64,000 nucleotides of DNA, from contig NZ_CP054570.1 in NCBI RefSeq assembly GCF_013343115.1, forward strand, positions 1,674,001 to 1,738,000. The letters are read 5' to 3'. The notes under the pieces are model-generated. The model was not told the DNA's origin. It saw only the letters and a program-made list of their open reading frames with translations, and did not search any database. Within the stretch, counting starts at the first letter, position 1; the number at the start of each line of letters is the position of its first letter. The position numbers were made by a program, and so were the translations under genes. Below are positions 45,209 through 53,111 of the stretch, piece by piece. This stretch comes from Streptococcus sanguinis (lineage in GTDB: Bacteria > Bacillota > Bacilli > Lactobacillales > Streptococcaceae).

Positions 45209-46042
45209 CTAGACTTCTTCTTTAGATGGAAGAGCTTTTTCCTCCCTATCCGCCCGATACCAGAGATAGATACTATAAAGTGTCAGGATAATCACACCTC
45301 CAAAGTAAAGGAAGGGATTGACTTGAGAGAAATCCAATTGATTGTTAGCTTGAGCTATTCCAACAAAAGTCGGGATGAGGGTGTTGGAGAGCGCATGAAA
45401 GATGTTACAAGCAAGGCCAGACTGGGTCTTCTTATACAGAGCTGCAAGCCAAAAAGATAGAAGGATACAGAAAATGATATAAACTGAGAAAAGATCCTGG
45501 CTTCTATCATAAAAGCGATCGTAAAACCAGAGAGGAATATGCCAGATGGACCAAATAATACCGGTCATCAAGGTAGAGACAAAGAAAGAAAACTTTTTCT
45601 CTAAGGCCGGCTGTAGGAAGCCGCGCCAGCCAAATTCTTCAATCCCGCCCGATAGGACAATACAATAGATAAAAAACCAAGGAAATCTTACTAAAGCGCC
45701 GTCTACCAGCTTGCCGCCAGAAGCTAGGGCATAGAAGGTGGTCAGACCGCCACCATAGATTAGCAAGTAGAGCCAGGTCTCTTTCTTGCCTGAAAAGAGA
45801 TAGGAGCAAATGGCCTTGAAGCCTTTCTTTTTCAGTACGATTAGACTGGCCAGCATAGGCCCAAACATAGCAATACCATTTAGAATAGCTTCAAGAGCTA
45901 GATAGGCTGTGGGTGGACTGTCTGGCCAAAGGTTTTTGAGGATAATGTCCAATAGCCAGAATCCCCATGTCCAGCCGAAGTTCCAAGCCAGGAACGGCAA
46001 AATTAGTTTTGGTTGTGGTTTGATAGTTGTTTCTGTATTCAT
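45209..46042 (-). CDS. CPBP (CAAX/Abi) family intramembrane protease
   Basis: 277 residues, about eight membrane segments. Motif 1 EEFGWRGFLQP (~residue 142), motif 2 IWSIWHIPLWFYD (~168) and a late NIFHALSNT (~229) give the Glu/Arg/His metal-site pattern of the family. In streptococci and lactobacilli these proteins sit by bacteriocin loci as immunity or maturation factors. Here it lies between the ABC array and the two-component system. AAGGAGG precedes the ATG. Confidence 0.85.
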   Translation of the reverse strand: MNTETTIKPQPKLILPFLAWNFGWTWGFWLLDIILKNLWPDSPPTAYLALEAILNGIAMFGPMLASLIVLKKKGFKAICSYLFSGKKETWLYLLIYGGGLTTFYALASGGKLVDGALVRFPWFFIYCIVLSGGIEEFGWRGFLQPALEKKFSFFVSTLMTGIIWSIWHIPLWFYDRFYDRSQDLFSVYIIFCILLSFWLAALYKKTQSGLACNIFHALSNTLIPTFVGIAQANNQLDFSQVNPFLYFGGVIILTLYSIYLWYRADREEKALPSKEEV

Positions 46043-46152
46043 GAGAATACCTCCTTATAATATAATTAAACTCAAGTTTTTGATCCAAATCTTCAAAGAC
46101 AGCGACTCGTTCATTCCGAAATCAAAAACTTGGCTTCTACTTTCAGATTAAC

Positions 46153-46182
46153 AAAAAAGCCAGTTGCCTTTCTAGCGACTGG
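46153..46182 (-). terminator. Hairpin terminator (minus), orphan
   Basis: On minus, CCAGTCGC / GCAACTGG with one mismatch, then a six-T run. Far from any annotated gene end. Confidence 0.6.
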
Positions 46183-46352
46183 ACTTGGAATAAAGAAAAC
46201 ATCTAGTTGCTTTTTGAGTGATTGAACTTGGAATCATTGTCAACTGTCAGTTGCAAGTCAGTTATATCAAGGGTTTAGAGCAGTTGGCTGATTTTTCACT
46301 TTGACTGTTAAAATGACCTCGCTGATATGACTTGCTTTTCAAATCACAAAAC

Positions 46353-46377
46353 AAAAAGGCATCTTTATCATGCCTTT
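46353..46377 (-). terminator. Second terminator after the kinase gene
   Basis: On minus, perfect AAAGGCAT / ATGCCTTT stem followed by five T. Confidence 0.7.
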
Positions 46378-46397
46378 CTTCGACTTAATCTAAAAAC

Positions 46398-46431
46398 AAA
46401 CCTCCGCCAATTCGAAAATTAACTGAGGTTT
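46398..46431 (-). terminator. First terminator after the kinase gene
   Basis: On minus, AAACCTC / GAGGTTT stem with a 20-nt loop and GTTTTT tail, ~65 bases after the kinase stop. Confidence 0.6.
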
Positions 46432-46496
46432 TTGAGCGGATTTTGAGACTAGCTGATAGAGCTGAGCCTTCCTTGTTTTGCTTTTTCAAGTCTTTT

Positions 46497-47372
46497 TTAC
46501 AAAGTCACAACCAGTTCAAACCAGTCGTCCTCTGCTTTCATTGTCAAGTCCCCGCCTAGGATTTCGACTAACTGCTGGGTGATGTAGAGCCCCAGCCCTG
46601 AAGACTCCTCGCTGCTGGATAGGTTTTCTGAGTAAAAGCGATTAGTCAGCTTATCCAGATATTGGATAGGCTGCTGGACGATATTTTTGACGGTAAAGAT
46701 ACAATGCTCGCCCTCTTTTTTCAGAGAAATGCTGGCGGCCTTACGGCCGTGCTTGAGGACATTGCTTATCATATTTTGGACAATGCGCTCTAGAATTTCT
46801 GGGTCTGTCTCTAGCTCTAGACCTTCAGCCAGCTCTACCTGCAGGTCCATCTGGGCTTTCTGGAAGGCGTCATAATAGGTAAAAAGCTGCTGGGTTACCA
46901 GCTGAGATATATCTGTCGGCTGGACATTGGCTCGTATGGCTCCCTCCATCAGCCGGCGGTACTCCATCAAGGCTTCCAGCCGTTTGGATACCATTCCCAG
47001 ACTATCTGCAATTTTGATTAGCTGCTGACTTTCCTGACTATCATCCTTCAGCAGCTGCTGGGTGTAGCCACTGGCAATGGTCAGAGGGGTACGGATATCA
47101 TGGGCGATATTACTGATAGCCATATCCAGCGTCTTCTTTTCCTGCTGGACGACAAAGGTCGTCTTATCTAGCTCCCGAAAGAGCAGCTCTGCTTCCTCTG
47201 TCAGCTCCAAAATACTGGGGGCATGGGCAGCAGGAGCCAGACGATTCTGGCTCCCTGTCTGCCGCTTCCGACGAATCTGCTGAGCCACATCCTTGACCGC
47301 CAGATGATAGCGTATGAAACCAATGGCCAAAAACAGGCTGATAAGGGCAAATAAAATGACTAACACCAACAT
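46497..47372 (-). CDS. Sensor histidine kinase, short single-helix type
   Basis: About 291 residues from the ATG at 47372 (MLVLVILFALISLFLAIGFI), 6 bases after AAGGAGG. One N-terminal membrane helix with no extracellular sensor domain, then a HisKA domain with phospho-acceptor NIAHDIRTPL (~residue 87) and a HATPase domain with MISNVLKHG and SGLGLYI near the C-terminus. Lack of a sensor loop suggests it senses within the membrane or through a partner, such as one of the ABC permeases. Resembles the LcrS type of S. mutans in layout; this comparison is from memory. Confidence 0.9.
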   Translation of the reverse strand: MLVLVILFALISLFLAIGFIRYHLAVKDVAQQIRRKRQTGSQNRLAPAAHAPSILELTEEAELLFRELDKTTFVVQQEKKTLDMAISNIAHDIRTPLTIASGYTQQLLKDDSQESQQLIKIADSLGMVSKRLEALMEYRRLMEGAIRANVQPTDISQLVTQQLFTYYDAFQKAQMDLQVELAEGLELETDPEILERIVQNMISNVLKHGRKAASISLKKEGEHCIFTVKNIVQQPIQYLDKLTNRFYSENLSSSEESSGLGLYITQQLVEILGGDLTMKAEDDWFELVVTL

Positions 47373-47373
47373 A

Positions 47374-48054
47374 TCAGTCCTCCTTGAGCCGGACACCTAG
47401 TCCCCAAACAGTCTCTATGTATTCCTCTGTTGGATCCAACTGAGCCAGTTTCTTACGTAGATTGCTGAGGTGGGTATTCAGGGTATTATCCCCAGGCAGA
47501 TAGCTCTCTTCCCAGACCTGCTCAAAGAGCTCTTCCTTGGTGTAGATCTTCTTGGGATGACGGAGCAAGAGCTGGAGGATATGATATTCTTTCTTGCTCA
47601 GACGTACGCTTTTCTCTCCACAGACCGCCTCAAAGGTAGCCTTGAGCAGACGAATATTTTTAAAGGACTGGCCTTCTTCTTCGCCAGTCAAAGCCTGCTG
47701 GCTGCGCAGCTGCACGGTGATACGGGCAAAAACCTCATCCAGATTGAAGGGTTTGACGATATAATCATTAGCACCATTCAGCAGGTACTGACTAACCAGC
47801 GCTTTCTCCCCAAGGGCCGTCAGCATAACCACTGGCACCGTAGCATTGCTGCTGCGAATTTCCCTCAACACTTCATCACCGTTCTTCCCCGGTAGCATGA
47901 TATCCAAAAGGACCAAATCAATCTCCTCCCGCTCAAACAGCGAAATGCCCTCCGTCCCCGAATAGGCGGAATAAACCGTGTGTTCCTTCTGAAAAAGTTC
48001 TTTTAGAATTTCATGAATATCACTGTTGTCTTCGATGAGTAAAATATGAGCCAT
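47374..48054 (-). CDS. OmpR-family response regulator
   Basis: 226 residues from the ATG at 48054 (MAHILLIEDNSDIHEILKEL), preceded by GGAGG. Receiver domain: acidic pair EDN (~8-10), phospho-Asp in LVLLDIMLPGKNG (~51) and the switch Lys in YIVKPFN (~101). C-terminal winged helix (~130-226) with KEELFEQVWEESYLPG. Translationally linked to the kinase, whose ATG comes one base after this stop. It is the best candidate to bind the paired direct repeats of promoters A to D. Confidence 0.93.
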   Translation of the reverse strand: MAHILLIEDNSDIHEILKELFQKEHTVYSAYSGTEGISLFEREEIDLVLLDIMLPGKNGDEVLREIRSSNATVPVVMLTALGEKALVSQYLLNGANDYIVKPFNLDEVFARITVQLRSQQALTGEEEGQSFKNIRLLKATFEAVCGEKSVRLSKKEYHILQLLLRHPKKIYTKEELFEQVWEESYLPGDNTLNTHLSNLRKKLAQLDPTEEYIETVWGLGVRLKED

Positions 48055-48085
48055 AAACACTCGCCTCCAGAAATTTCCTATCACT

Positions 48086-48114
48086 AGTGTAGCAAGGATA
48101 AGAGGCTAAGTCAA
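48086..48114 (-). promoter_or_regulatory. Promoter of the response regulator-kinase operon
   Basis: On minus, -35 TTGACT (48114-48109), 17-bp spacer, -10 TACACT (48091-48086). No direct repeats on this side, so basal constitutive expression is expected. Confidence 0.7.
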
Positions 48115-48139
48115 TAAAAGATGGACTATTCGAAAAACT

Positions 48140-48192
48140 TTAGAAATATTTTAGAATTACTTGAAGGATATTTGAGAATCGAACTTTAAAAT
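48140..48192 (+). promoter_or_regulatory. Direct-repeat promoter D (peptide ORF)
   Basis: AAATATTTTA at 48144 and GGATATTTGA at 48166 (22 bp apart), -10 TAAAAT at 48187, the same geometry as promoters A to C. Divergent from the response regulator promoter. Confidence 0.72.
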
Positions 48193-48236
48193 AGAAAGAA
48201 ATAAGAAATGCATGTGCTATAAAAAGGAGGCTCAAA

Positions 48237-48296
48237 ATGTTTAAAATTTTTTGCAAAATCATTTTTAGAAGTATTACTTTCGCCCTTGAGGGCTAA
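48237..48296 (+). CDS. 19-residue peptide, putative member of the two-component regulon
   Basis: Reads MFKIFCKIIFRSITFALEG and stop. AAGGAGG lies exactly 6 bases before the ATG, a better ribosome site than most genes here. The product is hydrophobic with Lys3, Lys7, Arg11 and one Cys, so it could be membrane-active, a signal or a short regulator. It is expressed from promoter D, which matches the three exporter promoters, and ends just before a hairpin. No homology to the ATPase N-termini. It could instead be a chance ORF in a small regulatory RNA. Confidence 0.5.
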   Translation: MFKIFCKIIFRSITFALEG

Positions 48297-48301
48297 GGAA
48301 A

Positions 48302-48332
48302 AAGGCTGAGACATTCATATCTCAGCCTTAGT

Positions 48333-48335
<3 letters not shown>
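48302..48335. terminator. Terminator between the peptide ORF and bglA
   Basis: Perfect 10-bp stem AAGGCTGAGA / TCTCAGCCTT. A T-rich tail on both strands; the stronger one is on minus after the glucosidase. Confidence 0.8.
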
Positions 48336-49808
<1,473 letters not shown>

Positions 49809-49943
49809 TTATATTATAGCTCATTATGTAAACCTTTTCTTATAAAATATTGTTACATACTGATACTATTCTACTATTTAAGTTGATCAGATCATTTTTT
49901 AAAAATTATCCTCTCAAAAAAAGCAATTGCCCTCTCCTTAAAC

Positions 49944-49972
49944 AAAAAAAGAAGACTGAAAACCAGTCTTCT
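49944..49972 (-). terminator. SemiSWEET gene terminator
   Basis: On minus, AGAAGACTG / CAGTCTTCT perfect stem, then seven T. Confidence 0.85.
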
Positions 49973-49981
49973 CTGTTCCTT

Positions 49982-50242
49982 TTAAATCAAAGCCGTGATA
50001 GCCGTTACTAGGCCAAAAACAATCCCGGGTGCATTGGCTGCTGCAAGAGGGATATCTCTTTCCTTTTTGAAAAGTCCATAGTAGACCCAGAGACTGCAGT
50101 TAATCGCTGCAACCAAGGGCTGGATGAAGTTTCCTTTTTGACCAGCCAAGTTGTTCATGATTTGTGGGAAGTAAGACACATACATCATAACAGACATGAA
50201 GGTCGCTACCCAACCCAAAACTTTCATTTGTTTTTCAGACAT
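49982..50242 (-). CDS. SemiSWEET-type sugar transporter
   Basis: 86 residues from the ATG at 50242 (MSEKQMKVLGWVATFMSVMM), preceded by AAAGAGG; an ATG at 50260 lacks a site. Three hydrophobic segments form one triple-helix bundle with the PQ motif SYFPQIMNNLAGQKG (~residue 25) and the following INCSLWVYYG. SemiSWEETs work as dimers and move sugars down a gradient without energy or phosphorylation. It lies upstream of bglA in the same direction but behind a terminator. Confidence 0.88.
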   Translation of the reverse strand: MSEKQMKVLGWVATFMSVMMYVSYFPQIMNNLAGQKGNFIQPLVAAINCSLWVYYGLFKKERDIPLAAANAPGIVFGLVTAITALI

Positions 50243-50492
50243 TTTCAAAGCCTCTTTCATTTTTGCTGAATCTTATTTTATAATCTTCTTTCAAAACAAT
50301 CAAGTCTTTAAAACTTTTGTTATAAAGATGTAAACTATCACAATCTTGTGATAAGAAATAAGAGTGAAGTTAGGAAAAATAGTTATAAGCAGAAAAACAA
50401 ATATTTTTATGTGCTGAAAAATCTTGATACTGGGTCTTTTATTGCTGAAATATTTACTTCTTTTTATGATAAAACTGACTTTTGGGCCAGAA

Positions 50493-52067
50493 TCAATATT
50501 TTCCTAAATCTACAACTTGTTGATATCTACTTTCATCATCAATATGATGGGCAATTTCTAACATCATAACAGGAAGAGAAAATAGTAGTTCACGTACCAT
50601 GAGGGCGTTTTCTTTATCTAGGGTTGCTGTTACTTCATCAGCCAACAACAGATTTTTTCTACGAAGAAGAAAGCGTGCCAATTCAATCCGCACCCTTTGT
50701 CCCCCAGAAATATTCTCCCCGTTATTCTTGATAATAAAATCCAGCCCACCCGTCAATTCAAAATCCAGTTTGACTTGTTTCAAAACAGCAAGCAGCTCTT
50801 CCTCAGAAAATTCTTGTCCTAAGGTCAAATTGTAACGCACTGTATCATTAAAGAGAAATGGGTGTTGGTTAATAATTCCTATACTGGATACAAAACTTGA
50901 TGTACATTCATTAACAGTTGTCACGCCGATAATTTCTCCCTCATCTGCTATTTCTTCTCCAGTAATGAGTCGGAACAAGGTTGACTTACCACAACCACTC
51001 GGTCCTTTGATTAAAACTTTCTGACCTGCTTGAACATCCAAGTTTAAGTGAGTAAAAAGCTGTCTGTCACCATAAGATTTACTTAAATTTTTAATGTGCA
51101 GGGCATGCAATTCTTGCGCATCTTTTTTATCTATCTGTTTTACATCTCCAATTTCTAATATTCCAAAAATCTTATCAGCTGTCGTTTTGGCCCCTTGTAT
51201 ATCTACAGCATCATACATAATAGTCTGAATAGGGCTCACTAGTTGACCTGCTGCGATGTACATGGCAACAAGACTTGCCACTGACACTTTCTGCCCAGCC
51301 ATAGCAAAGTAAAAACCTAAAACAAGTGGTAAAACTTGGCTCAAAAAGACCATGAAACCGTTGCAAAAGAAAATAATATTATGGGTAAAGCAAAATTTTT
51401 GAATTGCTCGTTGATAATTTAGATTAATCTTCCAAAATCTGTTCTGATTTTCAGAAATTGCTTGGTTCATGAGTAGAGTATGTGCTCCTCGGATACTATC
51501 AGATACTTGATTATGAACATCTACTCTGCCTTGCGCCATGTCATCACCAGTATGTTTGAGTCTTTTATTCATCAAGAACTGAGGAATAGGACGCAAAATA
51601 GTGAAAAAGACAAAAATGCTACCTAGCAACAAATTTTGCGAAATAATATAAATCGCTGTTAGTAATGCAACAAAGCTCCAGCAAATGATATTGACGTATT
51701 TTTCTAAGTAATTATCCCCCAAATACTCCATATCTTGTGTGAGCATGGTGATTTTTTCATCTTCGCTAAAATCTTTATTTGTCATCAGCTTGCCAAATAA
51801 ATCTGCCCTCATATTCATTTGAATTTCACGACGAAAAACATTATGTGTATGATTACAAAAGAGCATTAAGCTATACAGGACAAAGTATACTGTAAAGCCA
51901 AAAACAGCAAACTGTATAATTTTAGAATAAGTCAATTCTCCTTGATTTAAGGACAAGGCTTGTGATACGACTAAGGGTTGAGCAAGAGCCAAACCTCCAT
52001 TTGCCAGTGCGCCAATGATAGTATAAAACTTCGTTTTCTTGTCCAGATAGTGAAATATTTTATTCAC
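50493..52067 (-). CDS. ABC exporter, fused membrane and ATPase domains
   Basis: 524 residues, GTG start at 52067 preceded by AGGAGGG. Six membrane helices (residues ~15-310) precede an ATPase with Walker A KGPSGCGKST (~356), signature ISGGQRVRIE (~454), Walker B NLLLADE (~470) and H-loop IAHH (~510). MsbA-type half-exporter, presumably a homodimer. No peptidase domain. The gene is unusually AT-rich and sits below a hairpin terminator and a relic ORF, which suggests acquired DNA. Substrate unknown; a peptide is plausible. Confidence 0.88.
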   Translation of the reverse strand: MNKIFHYLDKKTKFYTIIGALANGGLALAQPLVVSQALSLNQGELTYSKIIQFAVFGFTVYFVLYSLMLFCNHTHNVFRREIQMNMRADLFGKLMTNKDFSEDEKITMLTQDMEYLGDNYLEKYVNIICWSFVALLTAIYIISQNLLLGSIFVFFTILRPIPQFLMNKRLKHTGDDMAQGRVDVHNQVSDSIRGAHTLLMNQAISENQNRFWKINLNYQRAIQKFCFTHNIIFFCNGFMVFLSQVLPLVLGFYFAMAGQKVSVASLVAMYIAAGQLVSPIQTIMYDAVDIQGAKTTADKIFGILEIGDVKQIDKKDAQELHALHIKNLSKSYGDRQLFTHLNLDVQAGQKVLIKGPSGCGKSTLFRLITGEEIADEGEIIGVTTVNECTSSFVSSIGIINQHPFLFNDTVRYNLTLGQEFSEEELLAVLKQVKLDFELTGGLDFIIKNNGENISGGQRVRIELARFLLRRKNLLLADEVTATLDKENALMVRELLFSLPVMMLEIAHHIDDESRYQQVVDLGKY

Positions 52068-52080
52068 AATGCCCTCCTAG

Positions 52081-52107
52081 AAAAAGAGAGTGGCTAGCAC
52101 TCCTCTC
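52081..52107 (-). terminator. Terminator directly before the ABC exporter ribosome site
   Basis: On minus, AGAGGAGTG / CACTCTCT stem with one bulge, then five T; the exporter's AGGAGGG starts three bases later. Transcription must read through it, or it acts as an attenuator. Confidence 0.6.
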
Positions 52108-52115
52108 CATTTTTA

Positions 52116-52372
52116 TTATATAAATTTAACAAATATTACAATCTCATTATTCCTATCTTCTATCTGTTTTAAATATTTGTTTACCTCATTTTCTTCAAGT
52201 AAATGTTTATTCTCTTCCAAAATAGGCAATATATTCACTTTCCGTTGTTTTATTTTCTTGTATATTCTTCTTCAATTCATTCGTAATCAAAAATGAATGA
52301 TTATTTTTGATATTAAAATATACACTACCATCTTCAGTATCATACCTTAAGATATATCGTGATAACTTTCAT
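52116..52372 (-). pseudogene. Frameshifted relic, possibly the N-terminus of a peptide-maturation enzyme
   Basis: Not one open frame, but two consecutive frames read like real protein: LSRYILRYDTEDGSVYFNIK onward to ~52207, then ILPILEENKHLLEENEV onward to 52116. One-base indels near 52368 (joining an ATG at 52372) and near 52210 would give an ~84-residue product. The early pattern (RY, then an Asp/Gly turn, then VYFNI) recalls the N-terminus of SPASM radical-SAM peptide maturases; this is a weak resemblance. The AT content is high. Confidence 0.35.
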
Positions 52373-52408
52373 ATTACCATCTCTTTATCTTTGCTTTATT
52401 TTAAATAC

Positions 52409-52437
52409 ATTGTATAACTATTAAAATAATAATTCAA
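52409..52437 (-). promoter_or_regulatory. Candidate promoter upstream of the relic and ABC exporter
   Basis: On minus, -35 TTGAAT (52437-52432), 17-bp spacer, -10 TACAAT (52414-52409). In very AT-rich DNA, so chance is possible. Confidence 0.4.
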
Positions 52438-52500
52438 GAAAAATCAGAATATTAGAAAAGTTCTACATTTTAATAATTTTTAATCGAGTACAAACTAATT

Positions 52501-52608
52501 TCAAATTCCCTTATCTACTACTATACATGCCGTACTATCACATTTCTGTTCGTCGAGACACAATCTCGCTATTCCTTCCTCTAAGGTTAACTTCAAATGA
52601 CTACGCAT
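52501..52608 (-). CDS. Possible 35-residue Cys-containing ORF
   Basis: Starts at 52608, two bases after the VOC gene stop (TAGGATG), and reads MRSHLKLTLEEGIARLCLDE and then QKCDSTACIVVDKGI. It has three Cys in twelve residues and a charged, helical first half, the layout of a leader and core peptide. There is no proper Shine-Dalgarno, only AGG next to the ATG, so expression would depend on coupling to the VOC gene. It may be a chance ORF. Confidence 0.25.
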   Translation of the reverse strand: MRSHLKLTLEEGIARLCLDEQKCDSTACIVVDKGI

Positions 52609-52609
52609 C

Positions 52610-52957
52610 CTATTTCATTCGATAAAAATCAATCACTAGACCAGCAGGGCCTTTAACTAGCAGCGATTCCGTACCCCAATCAGTTACAGCTGGGCCGTGT
52701 AAAATCTCAGCACCAAGCTCTTTCAACCGCTGGTAATTCTGGTCTACATCCTCAATCTCGATATGAAGAATGATTCCTGTCTGGAAATTTTCCAAAGGAA
52801 TCAAATGATTTTGGGACAACATGAGGCAATGACTGCCAATCGTGAACTGAGCAAAACTGTCGTCAACATAGTCTGCCTTTTTATCAAAAATACGCTCCAA
52901 GTCAGCACAGACTTGAGGAACATCTGAAACGATGATATCTAATTGATTTAAATTCAT
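52610..52957 (-). CDS. VOC (glyoxalase/bleomycin-resistance) family protein
   Basis: 115 residues, one complete vicinal-oxygen-chelate module (two beta-alpha-beta-beta-beta units). Starts MNLNQLDIIVSDVPQVCADL and ends LVIDFYRMK. GIILHIEIEDVDQ and LVKGPAGLVIDFY hold the usual metal-side Glu/Asp positions, but the exact ligands are unclear. GGAGG precedes the ATG, just downstream of the spxB terminator. Substrate unknown. Confidence 0.8.
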   Translation of the reverse strand: MNLNQLDIIVSDVPQVCADLERIFDKKADYVDDSFAQFTIGSHCLMLSQNHLIPLENFQTGIILHIEIEDVDQNYQRLKELGAEILHGPAVTDWGTESLLVKGPAGLVIDFYRMK

Positions 52958-52971
52958 TTACTATCCTCCAT

Positions 52972-52998
52972 AAAAAGACCGGATTGCTCCGATCTTTT
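52972..52998 (-). terminator. spxB terminator
   Basis: On minus, AAAAGATCGGA / TCCGGTCTTTT stem with one G-U pair, then T-run; ~110 bases after the spxB stop. Confidence 0.7.
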
Positions 52999-53111
52999 CA
53001 AGTTCCGCTCTAAGAAAATCAAGTTATAAACAAGACATCGAACCGCAGGCAGTACTGCTGTACGGCAAGGTTAAGATGACACAGTTTACATTTGATTTTC
53101 GGCGAGAGGAA

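Larger units (their letters stand above)
46043..46496. other. 454-bp structured intergenic region
   Basis: No credible ORF. It holds a perfect 12-bp inverted repeat CAAGTTTTTGAT (46073-46084) / ATCAAAAACTTG (46121-46132) and three hairpins with T-runs on minus (46153, 46353, 46398). The interval 46183-46352 between two of these terminators could encode a small minus-strand RNA; I see no convincing promoter for it. Confidence 0.45.

Noticed and set aside
52090..52296. Plus-strand 68-codon hydrophobic ORF
   Set aside because: Composition is only the complement of an AT-rich relic on minus; no ribosome site and no family pattern.
53003..53111. Possible second terminator or peptide after spxB
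   Set aside because: A partial GCAG/CTGC-type pairing exists, but no clear stem with T-run and no ORF with a ribosome site.
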